The notes beneath the pieces are model-generated. The model ran no database searches. It saw only the letters and a list, made by a program, of their open reading frames with translations, and had not been told where the DNA came from. A stretch of 64,000 nucleotides of DNA, taken from assembly GCF_021134715.1 (NCBI RefSeq), contig NC_060019.1, forward strand, positions 12,724,001-12,788,000, read 5' to 3'. Of the stretch, positions 27,401 to 40,600 are shown piece by piece; the stretch's first letter is position 1, and each line of letters starts with the position of its first letter. Source of the DNA: Daphnia pulex (lineage: Eukaryota; Arthropoda; Branchiopoda; Diplostraca; Daphniidae). Made by a program: the position numbers and the translations under genes.

Positions 27401-30400
27401 GGACGATCGATCCGTGCGATCAAGAGAGCCGCCGGCCGCCCCATGTGATTGCCCATTCTTGTCGCCTCTCATCGGCCATGTCAGCTATACAAGAACTCGT
27501 GGTGGTCCTTCTGATTTGATCATCCTCGGGCAGTTATTCATTCGGTGGCACCCAAAAAAAAAGAGGATTCTCCTCGCTCGGAATCTTGATGGCTCATTTC
27601 GGACTGTTTTGATTGACTTGCTAGTGGCTATTCGTCGATCGTGTGCTGTCCTTTGAAATTCAACGAGAGCGCTTATCATAATGGGAACAAAGAGGCCTGA
27701 TTTCAATGTGCCCACGCCCAAGTCTAATCGGCGTAGAAAGAGCGAGACCAAGTCTCACTTTTCTTATATTTCGGAGGCATTTGTTCCAAGGAGAGTAATC
27801 CACCGATGTTGAGCCCCTACGACTTTTAATCTCCTTCCTCTCATTTCAAAGAGACTCCATCCATCAGCTGATGGAGTTGTCATGTTTTGCCAGCGATCGT
27901 TTCACGGCAGCGAATAAATTGGTCAGGCAGTTCGCCGACTTCCGCTTCCTCTTTCCGCAATTCCACGTGGGGGTCCGCCATTTCCGACAAATCTGCCGAT
28001 GCCTATAGGCGGCGACCTACTGTGTATTCAATGGGTTTTTATATACGGCAGTGCTATTGAACCTTTCAATCCGTTCAATATGTGATTGACGGAATCTAAT
28101 CTTGAAAATGTCTTGCCCTTTACGCCTGTTTTGTTTGTTTTTTTTAACTTCCGGCGTCTTGTATACTTTGTCTACCTTATTCAGTTTTATACCTTGTCGC
28201 CCTGATCAGAGAATCTGACGTCTTTCGTTCGTCTCTGATGAACCTGATGGGGCGACGGGATTACCCACTTTGAGCTTCTTCGCTGTCAAAAAACGACTCT
28301 TTGACCATCTTGTTCCGGTACGATGGGATAATGAGGTAGGGCGGCTTTGAATGTGTTTGGGGGCGGTCCCTTTACTTTTTACTCTTCACTTATGAAGGGA
28401 CTACCGTATCTTTCAAATTGTTTTAGAAATATTTATCCCAGTAAACGCATTGCGTTAATTTTTGTATTATGCGAGATTTTCGTTTTTCCGGTCAAACTTA
28501 GCCGCGAGACAATAAAATTCAAATACCGTAATAAGCCGAATAGATGAGGTGACAATGTCACTCTCCAATCCAATAAAGTGGGTTCGGGGAGAACGTATTT
28601 CTTGGCCTCTTATGAATTTAATCTCCCACACGTGTGGTGGTTTACCAGTTGGCTTCGATCGGTGTCCGTCTGTCCATCGTCTCAACAAGAAAACGAATAA
28701 ATTACAGTTTGTTTTTGCGTCCCCAAAGTCCGGCCCTGGAAATAAATTTAGATATTCTTTTATTCGAAGCTTCCTTAATAGTCTGCATGTATACATATCA
28801 GACTATTATGTGTTATTGAACGCCCTGAGAGAAATGGGATTTGAAAAGGAGAATGGCCGGAAGAGGAATAAGAAAGTTTCGGAGCCAACTTTTTTAGCCA
28901 ACTGGATAGCCTTTGAATCTCTTTTTGACGGCTGTTTTGCGAGAAAAACTAAGTGTGTTTGGAAAAGCCAGTCAACCGAATTAATGCACCCTTTTGAAAT
29001 GGTAAAGTGGATTCCTTAATCCTCTAGATTTATTGGTTATTTACGTTTGAATTTCTTTGAAATTGTGGGTATTATCAATCAAAAATCGATGACTTTTTAT
29101 CAGAATCGAGCTGTCTGTTGATTTTTGTTTTCAAATAAAGGAAGCCGAGATCTTGGATCGCAGTTGAATAGTTCGTCGCTAGATGGCTTTCCAATTTCCC
29201 GCACGATCCCGCGTGATAAAAAAAAATCACTTTTGTGTAATTCCATTTCCTTTTACTTTTGTGCACGCTCGACGATGTGCCTGAAGTATATTTATTCGGT
29301 TGAGAGGGGCTCCTCAGCAGAAAACACATATTGATCGTTCAGACGCACCTGGTTATTGCATCAGAATTGGTCGTCTTCTCCGGTTTTCTCCTGAGAAACT
29401 GGGGACGTTGATCCGTGCTGTTTGAGTAAATGACCGACGGTAAATTTCCGTTGCCTAGGCGATAACAACCTCGTGATCTCCGGCCGTTCACGATGTTTTC
29501 TTTCAATATTCTTTTATACTGTATATTTGGGCCACAGCACAAGTACAGTACTCGGAATTGATGTCGGCTGTAGCAGGAGTTTTTGTCAGGGCAGAACGTG
29601 ACCGACGTCATAGAGCCTTACATCTCTTTTTGCTAGACCTACTACGTCTAGACCCGGAATACTTTTTCTGTACGTCCTGTGCACGTACGTGACGCGCTCT
29701 TCCTATTTAGCATGCCAAAACAAAAAAGTCTATTAACAAACACGCAGAATGAAGACTTGCAACTCATACTCGTGTCAAGAGATTTCCCAAAGAAATAATG
29801 ACTCGTCTTTCGGCTTCTTGAAAAATCCTCCTTTCTTTTTGTTTCAAGTATTAACTTCCGTTGATCTTATAGTTTGTAGTATTTTTGACAAAGTTTGGAA
29901 GCAAATGTTACTCGACGGCGCTGTCGTGTTTGGTTGTTCAACATTCATAAGCTTGTTCTTGGAACGACATTGAGCCAACGGCACGTCCACTCATTCCGAG
30001 CGCGACGTTATTTGCGGAAATTCCAATATGCCATTTACGAAGGTCGAGGGTTCCCTGTTGAAAAACAGGTCGAATGATTGGTTCACCTATCGCGAAAGTC
30101 TGTTTGGCGTGGCCAAGGATCTGTCGTGTTTGTATCTACTTTATCTTGCATGCGCTTGAACCCTCGTATGATAATGCATCTCGGAACGTTTGTTCAAGTG
30201 AAATCGATTTCACCTGCCTCGTTTCACAACCAGGTAAATCCCCTCTTGCAGGATCGGTATCCAGGGATACGTGTCGTCGCATTCAATTACAATCGCATAC
30301 GCTCCACTAGAATAGGAGATGACATGGCGATAGAGGAAACCTCGGATTGCTTTTGCGAGCTAAAGAATCGAAGATCTTTTCTCATATCAAACCAGCATTT

Positions 30401-32768
30401 CTTGTCGTAAATGAGCTTCATTAAATTTACTCGCCCAAGCGGTAATTTAGACGTCTAGGTCAGGTTATAGGAATACAAAGCCGCAATGGTGTCGTGTGTA
30501 TTTTTCTCGCACTTCTTAATTGAATCAAGCGACTGTCTACGTGGGAGGAGGAGGAGGAGCCTGTGGGGTTATGGTTGAAACACGTACAGCTTTCCAATTA
30601 CTACTATCGCGCCACTTTTATACCTACGGATAGACTATGCAATGCGTGTTCGCTATACCATAACTGACCCTCTCACGTGTTGTTGTAGCTCGTGGATGAA
30701 CACTCAATTTATGGACTAACTGTTGGGCTATTGTTTATAGATGGAAAAAGAAGGAAAAGAGACGACTCTATGTGTATAATTGATTTTTTTCTGTATAGGG
30801 TGCATTTACTTAATCGTTGATGGTGCCACCGCCGGCGCTTTTGTTGCCTTTCGAGTCCCAAAAAGTCTTTCATCGTCGTCGTCGAGTTCTATAATTCAAT
30901 AACGAGCTGCCATGCTGGGCAAGTTAACATGATTGTCACACAACGAAAGGAAATTGAACAGTCCATCGTAGAGATCGCCCGTTTGAAACGAGTGGAACAT
31001 TATACAACGACTGTCAGTTAACTTGAAAATGGCGTCGATTTTGAAACTGGGTTACTTTGTAACTGACTTTGCCGGTCGATCAATCTCCGCATTAATTAGG
31101 GATGATCGTGTTCCATCTGTCCTTTGATACGGCGAAATTAGTAGTGGTCATATTTCGATTTTCAGTGCTCTGTGTTGCCCAGCATGGGACTGGATGGATT
31201 TCGATGGGACCGTTGCTTGGGCGATTGCTTTTGACAGTTAGTTGCTGACATTGAAGGGCGGGCAATCCGAGTGACATTTGAATCAAACCATGAGTATCTA
31301 GGGTGGGAAGATCAATTCATATCGATGATTTATTGTTCTGTTATCCCTATGCTGTCCATGCCACATCGACTGTAGTATCGGAATCGGTGGCAAAGATCTT
31401 TCATTCGGTGGGTTTCTTGGTGCTCCAGTTGCGACAGGAGGTCCCCGGGATCGATACTATTGTTGATTTATGTAGACACAACGGGGATGAAGCATAGCGA
31501 GAGTGTAGCAATAAACTAGGGTGGCGAAAACCAGCGGATACAATGTCGATTTATTCCATGGGAAAAAGAAAAAGTTTCTCCATTTTTCTGTTTTGTTTGA
31601 CCGTTCGGGAGTTGTATGCGTAGTTCCTGGAGCTCTGCGGCGCCACTATCGTTTGTGTCGCCGGTAAAAGGTCACACCGCCATCTCTTCCAGCCCGTAGG
31701 GGGGCGTCTGTAATTCCAGCGCTCTCTCTATACATATTCGCCGTTGGTTTTGGTGGCACCTAACGGCGCGTGATGCGATCGATTTGGCAGTCAATAAAAT
31801 TGCAACTAGAGCCCTGGTTCTTTCAAGTGGAAATGCAATTCTTTTCGAGTGTGATGTCATTGACGAACCCTGTTTTTGTCGATGCAAACTCTGCCGATAA
31901 AGAATGCAATGCATTTTCCACGATTTAAAACCAACAAGAAAAGAAGGAAAATGAATCAACCAGCGAACTCGTGCGAGCGTGCGAGATTCTTTATGGAGAC
32001 CGGAGATGAAAGGACGATAACAGGAAAACACTTTCACGTGGATCTAGAAGCTAACGAGAACGAAGATAAAGGTTGTTTTTCAAAAATATTGATTCGAGAT
32101 AAGATTTAAGACTGTAGGAAAGAAATGGAAAAGAGTTGAACAACGCCGCCATCATTTTTTGTTGCGATGGGAACGGCGTCCCTGCTGTTGCTGTCGAGAC
32201 GACGTACATGAACGACGGCCGGGCTGCTGCTAAATCGGGAAATGGGAATATATCTATTCCGACCAGCAGCAGCAGCAGCAGCGCTCACCTTCTTTCACTA
32301 CGCCTACGCGTCGCATTTTTTAAAACTATTCCTTCTGTTTGCTGCTCCTGTTGGTTCTTAAATAAAATGAAAATCAATAGAGACCTAAACTTTCTCGCAT
32401 CACAACAAACAGCGCCATAACAACTAACATTTAATTTCAAAAGAAATGGGAAAGAAGTGTCTAGTTAGCGATGGGCCTTGTGCGTGTAGCGCGAACGACA
32501 CACGAAAAGGTCACACGGTGTTAGTACGACAAGCGAACGATCACTAATTGCTCTTGATTGTTCGCCGGCGAGTGCCGCAGGGTTATGGTGTGTGTTGGCC
32601 CATAAAAAAAAGGCAACTGATGTCGATGAGAGAGCCTAGTTATTGACATCAGACTGGTATTGGGTTCGTAAAAAGATAGAAAATGACACATTGCGCACGC
32701 AGAGCGCCTGTTTTCTATTTTGACTTTTTTCCTCCCATTTAATTTTATTTCTTTTTTCTTTTATTTAG
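24412..32768. other. Long region without a recognised gene
   Basis: More than 8 kb between the divergent channel gene and the synaptotagmin locus. Scattered frames of 60-156 codons occur on both strands, but none has splice borders or a recognisable domain. A (TTC)n tract lies at 26492-26514 and a (CAG)n-like tract at about 32262-32282. The left end should contain the channel promoter; much of the rest may be 5' intron or regulatory DNA of the synaptotagmin gene. Confidence 0.45.
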
Positions 32769-32842
32769 GAAACCGGAGACGTTGGCGACGACGCCATGTG
32801 TTGACTGCCTGGCCACCCTGCTCTCTGGATGCGCTGGTGGTC
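32769..32842 (+). other. Candidate upstream exon of the synaptotagmin gene
   Basis: A pyrimidine-rich acceptor (ending TTTATTTAG) and a consensus donor (GTGAGT) bound 74 bases. One frame is open through the exon and, when joined to the acceptor at 34613, continues in phase into the sequence before the ATG at 34669. It would read KPETLATTPCVDC, then LATLLSGCAGG, then H-TRLEEDTGADCRDSAA. It has no ATG in that frame, so it would need a further upstream exon, or it is untranslated. In another frame it has a tiny ATG-TGT-TGA upstream reading frame. Confidence 0.35.
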
Positions 32843-34612
32843 GTGAGTATTATGATGAGCCTCCACGGAGCCGGTTGCCTGCTCGCAGTAGCGTCTCATC
32901 TCTGGCCACAGCAACATCATCGCATCCCATCATCCTGCGGTGTGCGGTCGTTTGATTTGTTATCGACACGGGACCTAATACGCACGCATTAGAAAAGGAA
33001 AGGAACAAAAAGAGGTAGGACAATTCCACTGTCTAGACTTTTTTGTTTTGACTTAAGAGGATCAATGAAGCCAAAATAGTAATAATGGCGTTTGTTTGTC
33101 TGATACAACTTGGACAAGGGTTTTTCAGTTGCGCAGCCTTGCAATCATACAACTTTCTGTAGTGGATATCTTGTTTGGCAGGTCCTACTTTTTTTTATTT
33201 TAATTAATTGATATGATACTCTAAGGCTTTATTGCGTTCTGCAGTTTTAATCTAAGGGCTGGCTACCTCCAGGAATAATAATTGATTTTCGTTGCTGGGT
33301 GAAACTGGATTTTATCCTGTTGGACCTCAATTTGTCCAAATCAATTGGTTTTTCGTCAACTTTTCATCGAGTTTGCGATCACATTAGTTGCCTAGCAGAA
33401 TAAGTTGATGTTTACTCGACGTCAGGGTTCGTTCTCCCGTATTCAATAAAGTTGACTTTTCACTGCGAGGTTGGTAGTTTTCTCATCTTATTCTTGGCGG
33501 GCATCAAATCGGCTTTTGAGTTGTACCCCACTGCGCACCCGGCGACAATTCCCATTTGCTCGTGTCGTCACGACCGTGAACAGATGGCACACAGGTTATC
33601 TCAATCGGATTAAGTGCGTAGGTGGCGGTTTCGTTCATGGCTCAGTCCACAGAGATTGTCCGCTTTAATCGCCTTTAGATTCCTTTGTTGTCGTTCATCT
33701 CCAATTTAATCCGGGATGGATCCTGCTGCCAGACTGTGTCTGCCAGTCTGCAGATCAGGTTGTCGAAAGTAAAAGAAAATTCATGGACAAGTCTCTCCTT
33801 TCCGAGATATCACTTTCTTTTGTGAAATAGTATAACTACTTTTATTCTCATATCCTAGCAATAATATTAAAAGCGTGCAATATAGAGTGCTCCGCTGGAT
33901 ATATATATTCGACCTTAGATTATTTTCGGTTAGTAAAACCAAAAGAAAAACCTTGTTCGTTCAAGGAACTTTGTTGCTATCCCATCGTTTAAATTGTACT
34001 TAAAGGAGGGAACTATACGATTGCGTAGTTCACTGTGTTGCCTGTTTAGCTGGGCTCCAATCGTCCCTTGGTTACCGTAGACGCAATCAACTGTTGGTGC
34101 GAAAATGGTTCCTCGTAAACTTAGGGCGCACTGCTGTAGTTGAACGGAAAGTATTACGCCCCTGGCCTCGTTATTACATTGATTTATTCTTGTAATAATG
34201 CCAAGCCTTGATGAACTTTTAGTCTTTTACCCTCTTGCCGTCTCTTGTTTAACGAAGGCCTTTCATGGCGGACGTCAGCGGGAAGAAAAAGTCTGGCTTT
34301 TACGTAGAAAATCGATGATGAATGGAAGACGCACTTTGTAGGGATCACGTCCGTTTCTTTTCATTGTGTGACGGCCAGTCGCAAGGTCAAGTTTTTGCGT
34401 CAAATCGAACGGAACAGGTGGAACTGGTTGCGAGGGCGGCCACCAGATCTTATATCCCTTGTTGTGAATTCGTGAAAGAAAATGATTATGTCAGCGCACA
34501 ACATGAGCCAAGACTTTCCTTTTGTATCGTGATGTCAACAATGTAATTGAATTAAGGACGACAAAGAACGGTGACATTCGGCATCTATTGATTTTCTGTT
34601 TGTTTGTTGTAG
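32843..34612. other. Putative 5' intron of the synaptotagmin gene
   Basis: Mostly AT-rich sequence between the candidate exon and the acceptor TTTGTTGTAG before 34613. No gene was recognised. Confidence 0.4.
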
Positions 34613-34668
34613 ACACAAGATTGGAGGAAGACACTGGCGCTGATTGCAGAGATAGCGCCGCCATTATT

Positions 34669-37600
34669 ATGCCGACGGCGGCTGTTTTGGGAGCGGCAGT
34701 GGGCGTAGGAGGCGCCCTGTTCCTCACGCTGACGTTGTTGATCTACCGTTACCATGCAGCCCAGAAAAAAGAAGCGGCCGATCAACACTATCCCTATCAT
34801 CAGGGCGGAAAGGGCGCTGGATACAACAGTTTAAGCAACAGTTGGTCAACTCGCGACAGCTGGGCACCGCCACCTTCTCCGACGCCGCCCCCCTACAAGA
34901 CAAGCAATTGCAGTCTGATTGATGAGGGTCACGGCGCCCACAACGGCAAGCGTCGTCCCCTGGCCAAACTCTATCTGCCCCTTACAACTCATCACCAGGT
35001 ACGTGATCATTTCCACGATTCTATTCATTTAATCTCTGCGCCAGCGCAACACTGTTACCCTCTCCATTCGCATTTTTGAATTTTGCCGGGTTTTTTTTTC
35101 GTTGTCGTGTGGGACGTACTTGTATTCCCACCGCTAGATGTCTCCTGTTGGTTTGTCTGCGGTCGAATTGCGCAACCGTAAAAACCACCATCAGTAAACG
35201 CATAAATATAGCACCGGATCTTGATTGACGACCGAGTCGTTGCCAATAGTCTAGAAGAGGAAAAAAAAAACCGCTAGAATATTTACTGTGTCGTTGATCT
35301 TATTGGACTAGTTTTCCTATTTTATCTCTTTCTTCATGGGGTGATGATGCCGCCATTGCCACGGCTGTTGATGATTGCGTAGCCGCAGTCGATCTTCTTC
35401 TATGCCAATCGATTTTGTCGGAAACTTGCTGCCATCACTCTCGAGTCGTGACAAACAAGAGCGTGAAGAGACTCGTTTTTTGCCTTAATGGTCTCTGGTC
35501 GTTTTTACATTTTTCTGATCGCTATGCGATTTAAAAGGAGTTTGAAAAGAAAAAAATAAATCAATCAAGTTCCGCACTTGCTCAATCGCGGAACTTGATT
35601 GATCTATTTTAGTTCTGTTTCACGTGAAATTTGAATTTCCGTCATTTCAAGTAACGCGGTTGACACTCCCAAGGATGTCCAATAATCCGACAGCGAGGTT
35701 GATCGTAAATTTGAAATGGGGAGTGTCTAGTAATAGTATTGATTCCCAATGAAAGAAGGGATAGATGCAAATGATAAACTAAGGCTATAAATCTTAGTCA
35801 CAGTCTCTTTTCATAATGCCTTGCTCATCATCATACCCGTCTGCTGGCATATCTTTTGTATGCGTTTCAATATCACTGCCAGCATCGTTAGTCTGAGCTA
35901 ATAAACTAACGATACGGAGAAGCAGCAGCAGCAGCCTGGTGGCAAACTCTGCGACTGATTATACTGAAAGTAATCCTCTGACGAGATAGTAATGAGTACA
36001 CTGTACAGTTGGTGGAACACTGACAATGTATTATTATGTATGTATTATTTGATATCGCGGCCAAAAAGGAGCGAGTTTGTGAGAACGTAATCAGTCTTAT
36101 AGCTAAGGCTGTTTGGAGCGTGAACAATAAAGCCTCTGGTTCATTACTCGATAAGAAAAATTGCCAGTTTCGAGCTAATTGGATTTCAAATTGGAATTAC
36201 CGAGTCTGTAATCAAACATGTAATGTGGCACTAGTCTTTATTCCTCATTCGCAATCATTTATTTTATATTTTCTCCCCTTTCGTTTATTGATCCTACTCG
36301 CCAAAAAAAAGAGTTCTCTTTTTTAATTCGCAAGAGATGGCGCAAAGTTTTTGTTTTTCATTTTTAATTCCAGATAAATTATTTGTCTTTGAGTAAAACT
36401 TTCCAAGCGACTCGGTCATCCAGTAGAATCTCGCAACTTTTTCTCCCCCTTTTCTTTTTGTCGATATGCGGAAGACATTTTGATCATTTTCAAGGTACCG
36501 GTTGCACCAAGACTTTACCCGGGACGCTCTACATAATTCAGTTCCATTTACGACGAATCTATTTCTGGAGAGAATATATGAGAAAAACTAGGAGGTGTTC
36601 ATTTGACAGCGTCAGTACTACATAGCACTTTCCTTTTTATTTTAGCGAAAGATGTTGGCCGAGAAAAAAAAGGTGAAATCGAAAGAAATTTGATTTCACT
36701 TATTCATTTATCTCGTTGGAGTATCTTCATCGATGTGGATCACTTTACGCTCGGCTGGTGGCGCGGGGAAAAGCTTAAAGTGCTGCCTAGCGTTGCCTCA
36801 GTAAATAAATATGGATCAAGTCCAAGAATTTCCGACGCCTGTTCTCCATAGCGTTGCGAGCTGTTGGTTATTTGGCCTTCGAGCACTGACAAACTCAATT
36901 ACCCGCGTCCGTTTTTTTATTAGTCGTGTCTTCACCACGACCGAATCTTTCCATGACGTTCACCGTGTCAAAAAAGGCAAGTTTCCATCTCTTCAAGGCA
37001 ATGTCGATCACACAGATGTGTGGACTCTGTATAGGTACTGGCATCCACAAAATCCGATCGATCCTCCGCTGACATTTCTCGTGTGCCGAAAGTCAAAGAA
37101 TATTACCTTACGATTCCAATTCGGCTGATGGAAAGTCCTCGGACCGTAGGATTATTACTATCTCATTGGGGTTTCGGCCTTACATAATTCATTGGCATTG
37201 ATCCCCTCCAAACATCATCGACCCTCCCCATTGCTGAGCTGCTGTACATTTCCTGAAATACTTGGGCACCAGTTGCTTCCAACTGAATGACGAGCTCCTT
37301 CATACAGCCCCCCTCCAGTTATATAGGGGAAATGACATTCCGTCTAGTCGCTCACGTGATCCAATATCATCATTCGCTAGAATCGGTATTTTGATCCTGA
37401 TAGTTTCACCTTTATTTTCCATGCAGTTTACTAAGAACAATTATTTTTATTTTGTCTGAGAAATGCTGGGTAACGACATGTAGAAAATCAAAATGGCTGT
37501 TTACAATGTTCGTACTTCACCACCGTGCAGTTAGAACACACACGCAGAAGAGAGAGAGGGAGAACCTGTTGAATAAATCCGTCCTCAACACGTCGGCGCG

Positions 37601-40600
37601 ATCCTATCCTCGGTTGGGCTTTACCCAAGACTGTGTATTTGGTCCTGATGTCTAGTGGGTCGATCAGGTCAGTCTTGCCTGCCAGCCTCGCCTGTCTTCA
37701 CCAACCTGTCTGCACGTCGTGCTCTCCTGCTCCTCCTTTTTTTTTTATTTTTTGCCATCCATCGCCTTCTTAATATTATTACGGCGTTGACGCTATTACT
37801 GGCCCTGATTGAATTTCGCTCCTTTTTGGGGACCCCCAGCAGACGCCCCCGATCACTTATAGACGACGACGACGACGGTAGGTGCTTGTTTGTTTAGTCT
37901 TGGGCGTAGTTTCGTGAACGAGATTGTTTGTTGATGAATTGATTGATAACATTGAAGAGGAGGGCCGAAAATGGCACAAGTTAAGTTGAATTTATGGATC
38001 AGCCGCCTTTTTTCTCCGTGTGCCCATTCAGCGTGGCTTTTTCGCATATTTGTACACACACACGAAGAAGCAACAGCTTCGTGTATAGAGAGAGAGAGAG
38101 ACTTGTATACACATAGTGCACAAGATAAACTCCGTCGTAGACACGTAGCCGAGTTATTGATTCACGTCTGTGCTCCCTCTATATACTGGCGCGCTGTCGG
38201 CTATTATGCAGCTGCCGCACACACTAAGAAAGTAGTCGAGAGTAGATGATATTTTAAATTTTGTCTAGCTCTACGATCCCGGCTTATTGTATGAGATAGA
38301 AGATGATTCCGTGAGAGAGAGAGAGAAAGAGAGCAATCATCCTTCGTTTCATCATCCTGAATAAAAGAAATTCCTTTGAATTCCTTTTTAGACTACATTG
38401 AATTAAATTATTCCACAGCCTTCATTTCTCTCTTTTTTACACATAAAAGGCCTACTTACTTACTTACGGAAACTACCAATGAATAAAGTATTTTATAAAT
38501 TTTTTTTTAGGGTTTTGAAACTGCGAATCATCCGGTTCAGCCGCCAGCTCCTTTATTACTTCCGTTCCAGCCACCGTCTCCTCCAAACGAGTCACCGTAT
38601 TCGGTCCGAAATCCGTTGGCCATCATGTCGAGTTCCAGCGGCGGAGGGACCCGAAGCAGCAGCAACGCGTCAGCTGCTGCGGCCACCAGCGGCAGCAGCA
38701 AAAGATCATCGCCGTTGAATTATTTCAGCCTGGATATTCCGGCCAGTTTGCTGGGTTCGTCATCTGCATCTGCTTCATCCCCTGGAGCCACCAGCAGCAA
38801 CTCATCACTTCCGCATCAATCCTGTTCGCTGCCGTTTGTCGCCCGGCTGGTTCGAACCCCATCGAGCTCGTCATCAACGTCCGGTCACGGTGCGGGAGAT
38901 TCGCCTCATCAAGATCATCAACATCATTTCCAGCAGGTGAAAGATATAAAAGAGGGGCGATGGCTACCAATTTCTGTACAGAAAATGGGAAGCACTATTA
39001 GTCGATGGCGGGGCTTCTGTTATTCTGGTAGAGGGGTGGCCATTTGTTGCTACTTGGCCGGACGGGATCCGGAGTCGTCATGGTTATTCTTCCTTTTTAT
39101 CGGTAAATGTTGCAGCAGCAGCAGCAGCAGTATTTTTCCAGGCGAGTGCTGCTGCTGCTGTCTTTGTACGTACACAGAACCCGTTTTTCTCATCCGCCAA
39201 GTTTCAAAGAAAAACAAATTATCGCTCCCTGGGCTGGTGGAAATCTTTAGATGCCATCAGCTTATGTGATTCCTGTTGAAAGGCTTTCATTCGCGGGGAA
39301 GGAAAATGAAAGGATGTAGAGAGGCAAAAAAAGGGGGGGGAAGTGGGACGGGATAACTGTTGCGAGGTGTACGCTGTACAGTGTGTGTATCGGGAGAAAG
39401 AGGCCGCGCGGAGATTGGTTCGTCACGTATATATAGCAAGATCTTGTTTGGTTGCCGTTGGTTACCTGATGGCATCACTCGTTGTCAGTTGCCAACGCCG
39501 GTCCTCATCAATGTCTGGCTGTTTAATACAATAAGACACGAGAGAGCGCGCAGAAGAAGAAGAAGAGACGGCCGGTTACTTATTTCATTTTCCAAAAGGA
39601 GAGATTGGGTGCGCATCAAAGTGCCAATAGACTGCTACTCGCCTGACGTCACTCTGCCGGTGCTGTAATGTAAGCGCTCACGACGCAAATCCAGCTTTGA
39701 TGCCGCGACGGGCCTGTGTGTGAAGCATCGATCGCATCCTTAAAAAATAAGCAGGAGACGCGGCCTCTAACCGCTCGCAACTCAAAATCTATAACCTACA
39801 GGCCGCCGGCCGCCCTCCCAATCCAACAGCTGTTTTTATTATCAGTTGGTAAACAGGATAGCAGCTCTTGAGCCAGGACGCTCCTTGCGCAGGGGAGTAA
39901 GGAGGACATTTGTGTCTATTGTCTCGCGGTAGGTTGCTCAATTTTTCCCATGCGATCTCCACTCCCCGCTTTATTAGGCTGATGAGAAAAGAAAAGGAAA
40001 ACCCCATTCAATTTGCCGGGGAGAAAATCAATAGAGTGCGCCTAGCCTAGCCTCTTGTATAGGCCTATTATACACATCCGGGTACACTCTGAATCGTTCC
40101 GTTGAATTTCCATGAGGGATTCATCATTCAGCTGTCGACAAAGACGAAGGTCGATGAGAATGGCAATGGTGAAACTTGTCTAGATTCAAAAGGAATGAAT
40201 GTCGTGAAAATGTCGTCTCAAGTTCAAACTAATTTAAAAGGAAATTTCACTTTTTTCTCTCCATTTCGCTCTGTTTACTACCCGACATAAAAGGCATTTT
40301 GAGTTAAAGTTTGCACTTGCATTCATTCATTTGTTTTTGACATTTCCAACTTTTTGAGTGAACTCTGTGCAAAATCCTATGGCCCAAGTATCAAGAGATT
40401 TAAATAATCCGCTTTTTTCTTCTTTGAATTTCACTGCATAACTGATCCGTCGTCGTCGTCTCATGCCTGGAATTTTAAAACAGGGCCGTTCGGAGAGTTT
40501 GCAGAATCAGTACACACGTTCTCCATCGCCGTCGTGTCGACATCGTTTGGCTTCCAATCCGACGCCTTTATTCGGCGGCGGAACGACGTTGGCGTCATCG

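Noticed and set aside
27208..27456. Minus-strand frame with a vaguely receptor-like string (TLTWTDGNLR)
   Set aside because: The resemblance to Cys-loop receptor N-termini is only a few residues, no flanking exon fits, and the opposite strand is equally open.
28549..29019. 156-codon plus-strand reading frame in the large gap
   Set aside because: No domain, signal or splice context was recognised and the composition looks random; one frame of this length is unsurprising in 64 kb.
38849..38865. GGTTCGAACCC, a tRNA B-box-like string
   Set aside because: It lies in synaptotagmin coding sequence and no A-box or cloverleaf arms surround it.
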